DNA of 23,737 nt from Paramarasmius palmivorus (taxonomy: Eukaryota; Basidiomycota; Agaricomycetes; Agaricales; Marasmiaceae): positions 1-23,737 of the forward strand of contig JAYKXP010000351.1 of NCBI GenBank assembly GCA_037176845.1, read 5' to 3'. Below the pieces are notes generated by a model. That model searched no databases and was not told the DNA's origin. It worked only from the letters and a program-made list of their open reading frames with translations. A program made the translations under genes and the position numbers. Numbering within the stretch: position 1 is the first letter of the stretch; every line of letters starts with the position of its first letter. Of the stretch, positions 13,887 to 23,042 are shown piece after piece.

Positions 13887-15523
13887 ATGGCCTATAGTTC
13901 TTGCGGTTATTGCTCGGGGACGTTTAACGATCGAAAGGAATTCCATGATCATCTTGGTAGTCATCAAGGGGTGGCCCAATCGGTGAAGTTGGTTATGAAC
14001 GGTATGTTGCGTTTAAAGTGTTTGGAACGCGTACTGACGCGTTTTTTTAGGATCGTCGTATTTGACGTCGCTTATACCAGATTCGGAGGGATTATACGAG
14101 TGTCCAGCGGCTAAGTGCGAGTGCGTGGGCTCCTTGAGGGGGGTCTTTTATCATTTTGGACAAGACCATGTGAGTTTGTTATTTTTTTTCCGTGTTTGTT
14201 CTATAGGTTAATTGCTTCATCGTAGGTCAATGTGATGCAAGCGGTTAAACGACACGCCGAGTCGAAACTAACGACGCCTCACCCGAAGAAGAGACCCCGT
14301 GTTGACACCTCATCTGGATCATACTCCACGCCGTCTACGCGTCTCACCTCGATGCTAACCCCATCACCATCACCATCGTTTTTCGCCGAGGCAGCTATGC
14401 GGGGTTCACCCATTCCCCAGGGGCGTGTTCTTAGTGGGAGCAGGTTGCCGACTTCGTTGGGAATGTCATCGTTGATGGAAGATCATGCTAAGGCGTCGTC
14501 TTCCCCGGGTGCTAGTGTTGACGCTGCTAAGGCAATGTCTTCTAGTGACTTGGATCCCATTGTGGTACCTTCGTCATCTCCCACCAGTGGTTACATGGCG
14601 TCTTCGTCGTCACCGTGGAGTGGAGGCGATTCCGATTTGCGGTACACTGCTTCATCTTCTTCGCCGGCGCCTGAGCCTTCTGGAGCACAAGCAGGAGCAC
14701 GGCATTCAGCCAAATTGGACGGATTCTTTGCCAAGGACACGCCAAATGCGTCACGTCGAAACTTCGCCCAGGACACACCAAATGCGTCGCGTCGAACCAA
14801 GGTCAAGAATCCCAACGCTGGTTACGCTGCAGGTATGCGGAAAAATGATGGAGATCCTGCAAAGGTTGGGTTGCGGCTACTTGGGGAGAAAGTCTTTGCA
14901 ATGCACCCAGCCGTTGACGATCTGCTGGACTTTGTGTCAGCTAACCTGGCCACGGTGGTGAACTCGTGTGCTATGCATACCGTACTGGGTATGACCACGA
15001 ACAAACATTCATTGGTCTTCAAGTGTGGGCTGGGTGTTAGCGATAAGAAGGGATTTTACCGTTCAAAGTTTACGAAAACTTTGGACTCGAATGGCGAACA
15101 CACTTGTCCGATGTGCTGGTGCCCTCTTCGTTCTTCCTTTGAGCATGAGGAAGAATGGTGTGAGCGTAATTCGCGTTCGAATTGGGAGGATTGGTGGCGT
15201 GTGGTGCCATACCTTGTTTGGGTGTGCACGGAGTTGCGCGAAAAGGTTTTCAGCGCCGTCGGCATTCCCCAGGATCATTTCACCAGGTCCATCGACTATA
15301 CGAGGTGGTTGGTGTTGCCTTGCCACTGGTCCAACACGACTTTCATCGATAGTCGTGTTACGAACCTTGTTGCAGTCGTTTATACCTGGCTTCGCATGTA
15401 CATGACTAAGGCTTTGAAACCAAGGTCTGTGGATGGAGTGTTTTCAGTTAATGCAGAGCCGGAGGTATGTATTCTGATGCTTTGTGTACGTTCGATGGCT
15501 GACTTGACTCGTTACAGGAATGA
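13887..15523 (+). CDS. Two-C2H2-finger protein with helicase-like tail domain
   Basis: Predicted exons 13887-14001, 14051-14169, 14226-15464 and 15518-15523 (492 residues). Exons 1 and 2 join in phase across a 49-nt intron and create two C2H2 fingers: CGYCSGTFNDRKEFHDHLGS, then a second with CPAAKC and FYHFGQDH. The exon 2-3 join (intron 14170-14225) is also in frame. The middle is Ser/Pro/Ala-rich, probably disordered, with KRHAESKLTTPHPKKRPR basic patches and a repeated DTPNASRR motif (two copies). The C-terminal third contains CPMCWCPLRS and REKVFSAVGI, matching the helicase tail (CYRCWVPFRS, GKKVFSDGI), so the two genes share a domain. ATG 13827 is an alternative start in frame. If the last intron is not used, the frame runs to 15572. 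A nuclear DNA-binding protein acting with the helicase is a reasonable but untested idea; fungal RecQ proteins of this type often carry an N-terminal C2H2 region themselves. Confidence 0.75.
14002..14050 (+). other. Zinc-finger gene intron 1 (49 nt)
   Basis: Donor GTATGT, acceptor TTTTTTTAG. Splicing joins AAC-G to GA-TCG and opens the second finger, while the unspliced frame stops at 14114. Confidence 0.85.
14170..14225 (+). other. Zinc-finger gene intron 2 (56 nt)
   Basis: Donor GTGAGT directly after the codon for the last His of the second finger, acceptor ATCGTAG. The next exon continues VNVMQAVKRHAES in frame. An internal TATAG at about 14208 is a less favourable acceptor. Confidence 0.8.
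15465..15517 (+). other. Zinc-finger gene intron 3 (53 nt)
   Basis: Donor GTATGT, CTGAC/TTGAC branch-like words, acceptor GTTACAG. After splicing, only one more codon precedes TGA. The intron is itself open in frame, so retention would extend the protein by about 16 residues. Either end is possible. Confidence 0.55.
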
Positions 15524-15839
15524 CGAGGTGGTGGAGTTGTTCTTTCGGAGGAGAGCGTGTGGGAAGGTGTGATTACTCTGGTAATGGGGTGTACGAGTTT
15601 CTTGTGACGCTGTACTTTTATTTTACTTTCTTGTAGCGCTGTACTTTCGTTTTACGTGTGCTCCTGTACGATACATGCTTTCAGCGTGTTGGTGGACTGG
15701 TACATAGTTGTCAATTCCTTTGTCTGTTGTGTTTTGTTCCTGTAATGATCCGTGTACTAATGCTTAATGGTGAAATGTGATATTTTATTTCTGCCGTTTA
15801 GTAAAGGATGCTTGTTGCCCAACGTCGCTTTCGCATGGA
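15524..15839. other. 3' flank of the zinc-finger gene
   Basis: T-rich sequence with a partly repeated phrase CTGTACTTTTATTTTACTTTC / CTGTACTTTCGTTTTACGTG (about 15610-15660), plausible 3' untranslated region. No further gene. Confidence 0.45.
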
Positions 15840-15916
15840 TTTTACATCGGTTTTACATCGGTTTTACATCGGTTTTACATCGATTTGACATCGGTTTTAC
15901 ATCGGTTTTACATCGT
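15840..15916. repeat. 11-bp tandem repeat, seven copies
   Basis: Unit TTTTACATCGG repeated seven times with four variant bases (TTTTACATCGA, TTTGACATCGG and a last unit ending T). Unit length is not a multiple of three and no gene spans it, so it is a simple minisatellite. Confidence 0.95.
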
Positions 15917-16735
15917 TTTTATATAAGTTTCATAAGGTTTTTTGATGGAAGACGCAGTGCTTTGATGCCAGGTGCGTGGTTGGGCGCTTAGGCCTAAACT
16001 AAACAGCGATTTATTTTTGTCTCGGGTAGGTACATGGGAATCAAGAGCTGTACGTGATTACTAGACCTCTTTGTGATGATTTTGGGGGATGATTGATGCT
16101 CATTGCTAGTCAGGATCCAGTCACCTGTGCTGTTAAACGTTTGACTTACGCTGGCGGGCAGAGTCATCTTGGGATGCGTGGTTGAAAAGAACGGCGCAAA
16201 GGTGAGCCTATTGGGGGCTGTCTAGACGTTCATGGGATGTATATGGGGGTATATATGAACTTTCTTGGGGTTGTATGGGTCTGTGAGCGTTACCCTTTTC
16301 CTTACAAGCCAAGCCACGCCGGCGGTACGCAGGAAAAGAAGATCTGAGTGTAACTTGGGAACCAGGCCGATTGGCCGGAAAACCGAGGTATGCTCAGGTA
16401 GGTATGGTCGAGGAGAAATTTTTGAGACCCCAATATGGACCCAAAAGTGGCGGCAAGCCGCCACCTATACCGCGATCCGGTGACGGCCAGGTGTTTGCCG
16501 TGGGAAATCTGGAATTTTTTCCGGGGAGCTCGGCGCTTATCGGGAGCTGCCGGCTGATCCCCGGGAAGGCGGAGAAGGGGTCGTAAAAAGTTCTGGAGGG
16601 ACGGGAGCGCAGGGAGAGCTCAGATATGGGACGGAAAACGGGAGTGGGCAATACGGGATTGCCTGGGGGACATAGGAGTAGTGTCGAACCTTCAGCGCGC
16701 TCAATTGGGAGAAGATATTCTTTGTGGACAGTGTT
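15917..16735. other. Intergenic region without a clear gene
   Basis: About 820 bases. No recognisable protein or RNA gene; overlapping short open frames on both strands have no family signature. 16447-16464 is a GC-rich hairpin GTGGCGGC-AA-GCCGCCAC. 16480-16600 is GC-rich with CCGGGGAGCTCGGCG-like blocks, contrasting with AT-rich surroundings, and might be the remnant of an inserted element. No terminal repeats were found. Confidence 0.45.
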
Positions 16736-16770
16736 GTAGAACCATTATTTGTAGAACCATTATTTGTAGA
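16736..16770. repeat. 15-bp tandem repeat
   Basis: GTAGAACCATTATTT occurs twice back to back (16736-16750, 16751-16765), followed by a partial third unit GTAGA. It sits just before the palindrome array. Confidence 0.9.
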
Positions 16771-16773
16771 GTG

Positions 16774-17010
16774 CACAGCCAGTCGTCCAGGATGACCATG
16801 TTCTCAATCAGTAGAAAGTTACATAATTCTGTTGTTTCCGCGATAGGTACACGCGTATCATGCGCACATCACGTCACCCTGGATAACATACTGTATCACG
16901 TCAAGTATAAACTGAAAACTTAAGGCCACAGGTACAGTGGTGCGGGATATATGTCTAGGATGACGCTTTGGGGATAACTGTCATTGCAATTCTTAAATTG
17001 ATAAGGAGGG
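16774..17010. repeat. Palindrome-array unit, copy a
   Basis: Recognisably homologous to 17504-17725 in the same order: CACAGCC(A/T)GGTC-type palindrome, a GTTCTCAAT-AGTAGA stretch, CATCACGTCACCCTGGATAAC, AAACTGAAA, GATATATG and AGGATGAC, ending in GATAAGGAGGG. It shows the region expanded by tandem duplication followed by divergence. Confidence 0.8.
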
Positions 17011-17856
17011 TTGCATCTGTCATGCTCTCAGAAAGGTCCTGTAGATCTGTAGAGTACAAAGCTGGTCTGGTCATCCTGGATGACCGTGTGCTATCGTGAG
17101 CGCTTTAACCAAGGCAACTCATAAAACTTTGTGTCTACTGTGTACTGGCCCTCCAGCGTATACACGTGTGTAGGTGTGAACAACCACTCTTATACCCAAT
17201 ATCCATGTATGGTGCCGCGGCTAGACATTTTTTATCTATTACAGATCCTTCGCATGTGGACATCCCTGATGACCGCATGGTCTCACTCTGTTTCTGCTTA
17301 CATTTCCTGTGCAGCATTGATGTATAATAGATGCCCACCTGATCATCCTAGATGACTGAGTTCTTACTCTGTGAGTTCCTCCTTGGTGTGTGGATTTTTC
17401 AAAGTATTGACATTTGGCGGGTTCACATGTGGTTATCTAGGATCACACCCTGTGTCAATGACTTTACGTCCAACCAAGTCTTGTAGGATCATCATCTAGA
17501 GCACACAGCTGGTCATCCCAGATGACCATGTTGTCAATTAGTAGAGAGTTATACAATTGTAGTCTTTTTTCGTGGGCTATATGTGTGTCATGCAGACATC
17601 TAGTCACCCTAGATAACATATGTGAAGTTTAAACTGAAATAATGGGCTGCAGTTACACTTGATGCATGATATATACCCAGGATGACTTCTGTCGTCACAC
17701 TGTTTGCCTGATAAAGAGGGAGCATTTTCCCTGAAGTAAGATGACACCTGGTGATCCAGGATGACCCTGTTTTACTCTGTTTAATTTATTTCATAACCTT
17801 TCCTCTAACTTATCCACTCCTGCCCTTGCTTGCACACCTGGTCATCCAGGATGACA
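16781..17856. repeat. Array of GGTCATCC-N-GGATGACC palindromes
   Basis: Twelve related inverted repeats: 16781-16797, 16873-16887, about 16953-16964, 17069-17085 (GGTCATCCTGGATGACC, perfect), 17258-17274, 17340-17357, 17431-17448, 17511-17527, 17603-17617, about 17674-17686, 17750-17766, 17840-17855. Centre-to-centre distances are about 70-92 bases, apart from one of about 119 and one of about 189 (roughly twice the usual). The palindromes are better preserved than the sequence between them, suggesting a protein-binding site or an element end. Confidence 0.85.
17504..17725. repeat. Palindrome-array unit, copy b
   Basis: Second copy of the 16774-17010 unit, starting GCACACAGCTGGTCATCCCA and ending ATAAAGAGGGAG. 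Substitutions and indels are frequent, but the three palindromes keep their relative positions. Confidence 0.8.
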
Positions 17857-18199
17857 ATTTGTCTCCCCTCTGCTCTATTGCTCCAATTATAATCCTCTTG
17901 ATGCCTCCCCCCATTATTCAACCCTAAGTAACTTCCTCTGGGATACCCTCTCCCACCCCCCTCCACTGCTCTCATCCCCTCTCCACCCATGGTATCCCCG
18001 TATTCAATTTTAGCATCCCCTCAACATCTGTATCATTCCCCTCTGGACATAACACATCTCCTCTTCACTCCCCTCAACTCCCCTACATCAGTATCATCCC
18101 CTCAGCACTTCACCCATTCCCTCCCTCCCCCCTCCCCCCAGTAGCTACAGCCCCTCAGCCCCTAGGTTCCTATCTGGAAGTCCCTACTATATACTAAAA
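17857..18199. other. C/T-rich tract before the inner subtelomere
   Basis: Strand-biased pyrimidine-rich DNA with many CCCCT words (CCCCTCAAC, CCCCTACA, CCCCTCAGC, CCCCTAGG). The C-rich strand has the same polarity as the telomere, so it could contain badly decayed telomeric DNA, although spacing is irregular. No gene. Confidence 0.5.
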
Positions 18200-18208
18200 A
18201 CCCCTAAC
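18200..18208. repeat. Single interstitial telomere-like unit
   Basis: ACCCCTAAC, identical to a telomere junction unit, located exactly where the inner subtelomere block begins. One unit alone is weak evidence, but its position and orientation match the distal end, where telomere also precedes this block. Confidence 0.6.
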
Positions 18209-18920
18209 TCAAACTATACAAATTGCTGCTTTATACTCTCTACTTTGCTATTACACCAACACAGCGGGTTCTCTCATGCTTGTTATACACTCTACACAAC
18301 TTCTACTCACTCATACTACACTTATTTTTAACGGGTTACATCAAACGGGGCTTGTACATGGCTCAAATGTAACTACTGGTCTTCTTGACTGATGTACTAC
18401 AGCTTATGTTACATGTTCATGTATTCTGTACCATCTGTACTTCATTCATGTTCAACATCTGACTACTGGGCACACACTCTTCATCATCACACTCAATACC
18501 CTCTTCATTTCAACTTCTCATTCACAAATGCTATCACCAGTTGTAAAACTTGCTCAAATTATATTCACTTCCATAACATCACTTTTACCCGTACATATGT
18601 ATCCTTCATGAGACAACTTTCATTTTCTCATGAAACTCTATTGCTGATCCATACGGGAAAAAACAAACTTTTTAGTTCGCCGTCGGGAAATTCAACTTTG
18701 TCAAAACTTCTCGAAAAAAATTATGTTTCTCCATAATGCTATATACTTTACCAGTCAGCTTTTATTTCATTCCCAAAATCACCTGTGGTCTTGTACGGGA
18801 AAATTTTCACTTTCTGTCGGAAAATTCTCAAGGCACTCGAGAATGTACACTATGATGGGGGCAGGATCACTGCCACTCAGCGCTTAGAGGGGGGCAGGTT
18901 CACTGCCACACAGTCTTCAT
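18207..18920. repeat. Subtelomeric block, inner copy
   Basis: Same orientation and order as 278-990. Near its end it contains a local duplication absent from the distal copy: GGGGGCAGGATCACTGCCAC (18857-18876) and GGGGGCAGGTTCACTGCCAC (about 18890-18909). The longest open frame (18392-18736) is broken in the distal copy, so no gene is called. Confidence 0.9.
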
Positions 18921-19230
18921 CACATGGTCTTACTATCTTTTACCATTTACTTTAATCACAGCTAGTGATATTATTGTGAAATGAATTCTTTGTACAACAA
19001 CTTGTATCTATATTATCAATACCACTTATATGATTACAGTTTGTGAATGTTGACTAAAAAGCCAGTTTATGTGAATAAGGATTTGTTGAATCATCGTGAC
19101 TGTTATCGAGTTGATTGGTCTGCATAGTTAATGGGTTGCTAGTGACAGGGTGAGAATATGGCGCGATAGTGGTGGCGAGCACAGAAAAAACACGGCAGTG
19201 ACTTTTGCTTGGGGACGGGTGAAACAAAGA
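18921..19230. other. Inner subtelomere flank
   Basis: Poorly conserved counterpart of about 990-1780. No gene recognised; a 79-residue minus frame (19293-19054) overlaps a predicted intron and is not supported. Confidence 0.4.
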
Positions 19231-19430
19231 AGATATAAGCTGTAATATAACAGTTATTGAGCTGAGAAACGCAAGAAAAAAGATCGGACACACCTAGTAC
19301 CTTGTCACCTCAACTATATATTAACCCGCTCTCTCCCTTCTTAGTCGTCCACCTTCTGAGGCATGTAGATAGCGCTGTAATGCTTGAGTAAATAGTTAGT
19401 AATAACGACTGAAGGAAAAAAGAATCATGG
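19231..19430 (-). other. Decayed splice module (relative of M1)
   Basis: Aligns with 1800-2000. On the minus strand a donor GTGTGTCC replaces the usual GTGCGTG at about 19293, and ACAG (minus) near 19248 matches the M1 acceptor. The upstream intron boundary is blurred by indels. It marks the start of the inner hairpin array. Confidence 0.55.
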
Positions 19431-19860
19431 GAGTACGTATGGGCGCCGTCATCGACGATGGTGGTTGGAGGAGTTGGATATCAAGAGAGCGTACGTGAGA
19501 CCTTTTCACACGCTGCCTTAAAACTGAATGGTGTGATCTTGTCTGGCAAAAAAACAATAGGGCCCATTAGGGCACATCGGTTGTCGTGAGGACAAACTAT
19601 ACGCCTTGTGTAAAGAACCCTCGTAGGGTCACTCGAAGGTAATGGCAACCGATGAATGAAAGACCCAATACTAACGTGTTTAGGATTTCCGATGCGAACG
19701 CTGATTCATGATGCAGCGGCAACACGAGACTCAGTCATCTTCGTCGGACGTTGGATCCTTCCCGCTAGTCACTTGTCCCTCTACCTAGAAGTCTCGGAAT
19801 AGCCTCTGGGACGATGGAGTAATCGAATTCGATCATTCTCTGGCCTCTGTCTTCCAGTGT
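19431..19860. repeat. Decayed hairpin cassette (inner copy of cassette 1/2)
   Basis: Recognisable by a decayed A (GTCATCGACGATGG), a broken B (GAGAGCGTACGTGAG with CACACGCTGCC), a D-like stem with GGTTGTCGTGAGGACAAAC, and a decayed K at about 19801-19856 whose inner part GAGTAATC-GAATTC-GATCATTCTC has lost pairing by one inserted base. Arms that are perfect in the distal array are interrupted here. Confidence 0.65.
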
Positions 19861-20394
19861 GATAGAGAAGACCTCCTAGGGCGTTTGGTGATGATGCAGG
19901 GGAATGGCTCATATGGAGAGGCGGGGGAAGATACTTAGGTGGTGAGATTATATTGAGGAATGATGTCGGCGAACCAGCGCCGTTGTAGTGAATTATTCAT
20001 GAGCTTGATCCCAAAACCAAGACGATCTTGGTCTAGGCAGTTCCAGGGGTCATTGTTTACGGGTGGGTTAGGTAGTCTTCATATCTTACTAAGTCTTCTA
20101 GCGGCGAGGTATGTCGAGCGAGACCTACAAAGTGGCGGCGGGGAGTGGGTGTCACAAGAAGACTCGAAGATGATATATGTGACCTGTAAAGAAAAGAATG
20201 CTGTAAAAGAAAATGAATGTTAAGACAGTTCAACAGGGCACGCAAAAACCTTGTATCTCTCTCGGACTGTATTCTTCTATCTCCTGACTGACATTTACCC
20301 ATTCCTAGTCACTGCAAATTGTACTTTGTTAACAAAGTTAGTATGAGATAGATTAATGAAGAGTGAAAAAAAACTGATCCTTTGGGCCTCTTGC
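19861..20394. other. Inner array spacer
   Basis: Includes a counterpart of module M3 surroundings: TCTAGCGGCGAGG, GTGACCTGTAAAG and a minus-strand donor-like ACGCAAAAACC near 20240. Open frames on both strands (19960-20223 plus, 20302-20057 minus) are short and unlike any family. No gene claimed. Confidence 0.4.
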
Positions 20395-20777
20395 TCCCGT
20401 CGTCGCGGGAACTGATGGTGAGTGGTTGCAGAGTTCTCCAGAGAGGACAGCGAGAAAGAGAAAAGCCCTCAACGCTGCCTTTCAGAATGTCCGGTCTCTA
20501 ACCGGCGAAACCAAGTTACATCCATTTGTCCGCGACGAAGGGAATGTAGACTCTAGTCAGTACTTAAGGGTAGATGTACCAAAGTATAGACACTCACACT
20601 TGAGTCATGGAAACTACGCGCAGCGTCGTTGACGCTCGGTGAGAATAGTATCTAGCGCACCAAGTCTGAGCTGAGACTCGACTTGGGTCCCGACATCTTT
20701 CACTCAAGGCGGTTGTATAGCCTCTGGGACTACACCCAAAACAATGAACTCTTGTTGTGTTCGTGTTCCAGAGGCTA
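20395..20777. repeat. Inner copy of hairpin cassette 3
   Basis: Aligns along its length with 3444-3805: same B (AGAGAAAAGCCCTCAACGCTG), C, D (TTTGTCCGCGACGAAGGGA), E, G and K. There are roughly a dozen small indels. Its K hairpin (20718-20777) has outer arms TAGCCTCTGG/CCAGAGGCTA, whereas cassette 3 has AGCGTCTGG/CCAGACGCT: a G-C to C-G exchange on both arms between otherwise corresponding copies. Confidence 0.85.
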
Positions 20778-20959
20778 ATACCTGCTATAGTGATGGGAGC
20801 TGGAATGAGTTATGGAGAAAGGAAGGTACTCGGCGATTCCGGCGACGTCAGCCTTCGATGGGTGACGACGTAAGCTGTAAGAAACCAAGGATCCCAAAAG
20901 TTCCGGATATTGGGTTAAGGGAGGTTTCGATGGAGCTGTGGTCGGATAAATGAATGAAT

Positions 20960-21280
20960 AAACATATTCTGTGGCGGTGCCGTTCATGGTGTACAGCTCT
21001 TGAGGGTTGTTGGGTTGTCGTTGGGGCGTTTCTCGAAGGAAGTAGCGGGTAGCGGTGGGTATTGAGGAGTAACATAGAAGGGTTGTATTCTGTAAAAGAA
21101 AAATCAAGTAAAGAAAATGCCAAGAAAAAAAGGACACCGGTACGCACCTTGTACCGGCTGTAACGAACCCATTCTCCTCCTTTCTCGATGCCGATCCCTC
21201 GCTTCTTCAGTGACTCAATTCCAGAAATGACGATACTCCTTTTAAACTAGTTAGCAAAGGAACAGGGATGAGAAAGAAAG
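20960..21280 (-). other. Decayed splice module (relative of M6)
   Basis: Aligns with 5260-5540. Minus-strand donor GTGCGTA at about 21147, acceptor TTTTACAG near 21092. The exon upstream of the donor is altered by indels (an extra GTACCGGC-like duplication around 21150-21163). It directly follows the cassette-3 relative, so the segment between (about 3.8-5.2 kb of the distal array) is missing or rearranged here. Confidence 0.55.
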
Positions 21281-21289
21281 GAAACCGTC

Positions 21290-21780
21290 ACCGGCTTCTC
21301 CTCTGATCTCGTTCGAAGGACGATAGGTGGCTGGTCGGAGAACAAGAGTGGCAAGCGTGAGAAAAGACTCACGCGTCTGACACTCAATGCCGGTCTAACG
21401 GCCATCCAAGGTGTACATCCCTTTGTCTGCGAGAAGGGATGAGAGTTGAGTACTTCGAGGGTAAAAATGTACCAAGTACACTTGCTCTCCTCGAGTAGTG
21501 AGTAAACTTCATCGCAGCTTCGTCGTCGCTGCGATGAATGGCCTTCTCACATTACCCGAGTCTAGCGTGATCTGTAGACTCAGGGAACGAGAACGCATCT
21601 ATTCGATCAAAGAACGAATAGATGCATGATAAGTAGCGCACCTGTGGCAAGATACATGCTCAGGAATAACTAATAAGCCTTCGTCTAATTGACGAAGGGT
21701 GATGCATTGCTAACAACATTCGTCTATGACGAATGTTAGCAGATTTGCACCTGAGTTACAAAGCTCAGGTGCAATGTATA
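21290..21780. repeat. Inner hairpin cassette (relative of cassette 6)
   Basis: Decayed A to E, then stems that remain perfect: TTCATCGCAGC/GCTGCGATGAA (about 21508-21538), GCATCTATTCG/CGAATAGATGC (about 21595-21625), CTTCGTC/GACGAAG (about 21679-21697), AACATTCGTC-TAT-GACGAATGTT (about 21716-21738), TTGCACCTGAG/CTCAGGTGCAA (about 21743-21774). Intact and broken hairpins thus lie side by side. Confidence 0.8.
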
Positions 21781-22480
21781 GAGTCAGGGAGAAACCTCAT
21801 TCGTCACAGAAGTCGAATGGTTTGCGCTCACTTGCCGCGCACAAACAGCCATTAAAGAAACGTATGTGACAATACAGGTCACCATACGCTTCATAATGGT
21901 TAGCGCCACCGCTGAGGAACCCCCCGGCTTATTGTTAAAGCGGTTCTCGAGTTCGGCGAAGACGACGGTGATGGGGAGTAGGAGTGACGGAGAGTAAGGT
22001 ATGTAGTCCATGGATCGTGCCTCAGTCGATACCCCTTCACCTGAATCCAAGGGACTTCGTAATAGGCCTCTGGCAACTACAAGGTGACGCACTCGCCACT
22101 CTGCACGTGGATATAGAGGCTAGACTAGAGCCTTTGAAGATGTCCGAGCTCTGGTTGGTTGAAGGGGAACGGGGGAAAGGGCGTGAATGATGGTACTGGA
22201 ATGACGCCGCGATGCACAGATCGGACTCGTCATGGGCATACCGAACGACCATAAAAGACACCCAGACGCCAGGTCTGGAATAAGCCGTGAGGTCGTTCGT
22301 TGAGCGAGGTCTGGGGTGATGTTGGAATCTCCGGATGTACGAGCGACGACGGCGGTGTCTCCTGGAGACGAATCTTCAAGGATGCTGGTTGGTGTACGGG
22401 ACTAGCTAAGTCAGTGGCGGGGATGTGGAATGAAAAGTCGAAAAGTAAAAAAAGAAAAAGGATTAATATTATCCTATGAA
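21781..22480. other. Inner array, mostly decayed
   Basis: A degenerate K at about 22065-22121 (GGCCTCTGG ... AGAGGC) is visible. Open frames of about 70-100 residues occur on both strands, without recognisable features. No gene. Confidence 0.4.
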
Positions 22481-22690
22481 AGCGAAAGAGGAATCAGGAA
22501 ACGCAAAAAAGAAACGACATTGCGCACCTTTTACCGTTATCCTCCACCGCATGTCCCTCCTTCTCCTTCGTTCCTTCTATCTCCGCAAGTCTGTATATAG
22601 AACTATATTATATCGTTAGAAAGGACGTAATAAAGAATGAAAAAAAAAAAAAACAAAACCATTGTGTCGTTGATGACTCGTTATGTTGGA
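22481..22690 (-). other. Decayed splice module (inner array)
   Basis: Minus-strand donor GTGCGCAATG at about 22527, preceded by a purine-rich exon that can be read as EGTKEKEGHAVEDNGKR in the same phase as M2-M7. A poly-A run (about 22639-22653, plus strand) falls in the predicted upstream intron. Confidence 0.45.
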
Positions 22691-23042
22691 GGTCAAGACA
22701 GACGGCAGCGTCGAGAGAAGCAGTCACGCTGCGCTGCTCTCAATGCCGGACTAACGGCAAACCCAAAGTCGCACACATAAGAGGTTACCAATTCGGTAGC
22801 GGGACGGCGCACTTGTGTACTTCGAGGATGTTCATCCTCGTGTAGCAACTGTCACTTGCAGTAATCGACATCGACGATCAGCATGAGAGTTTCAATCCCA
22901 CTAACTGGGTCTTTACCTCTCAATGCCCCTTGCCGCTACCTATTAATGTCTTCTCCCGTCAAACCGCAGTCCAGAAGGCTCAAAAATAAGCTCTCTGGTA
23001 CTACTGGAGGGATGAATTCATCCCTCGTGCGTATCCTGAGCT
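22691..23042. repeat. Inner hairpin cassette (relative of cassette 2)
   Basis: B (GCAGCGTCGAGAGAAGCAGTCACGCTGC), C (GCCGGACTAACGGC, one base lost), a broken D, a short E (CGAGGATGTTCATCCTCG), F (ATCGACATCGACGAT centre), and a decayed K at about 22989-23042 still centred on GGGATGAATTCATCCC. The order matches cassette 2. Confidence 0.75.

Noticed and set aside
15767..15991. 74-residue frame over the 11-bp tandem repeat
   Set aside because: It is a translation of the minisatellite (repeating HRFYIGF), whose unit is not a multiple of three.
16222..16776. Several overlapping frames of 70-85 residues on both strands
   Set aside because: No family signature, no splice context, and they occupy a GC-rich patch where stops are rarer by chance.
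18392..18736. 114-residue plus frame in the inner subtelomere block
   Set aside because: The corresponding distal sequence has an in-frame stop and indels, and the composition is typical of AT-rich non-coding DNA.
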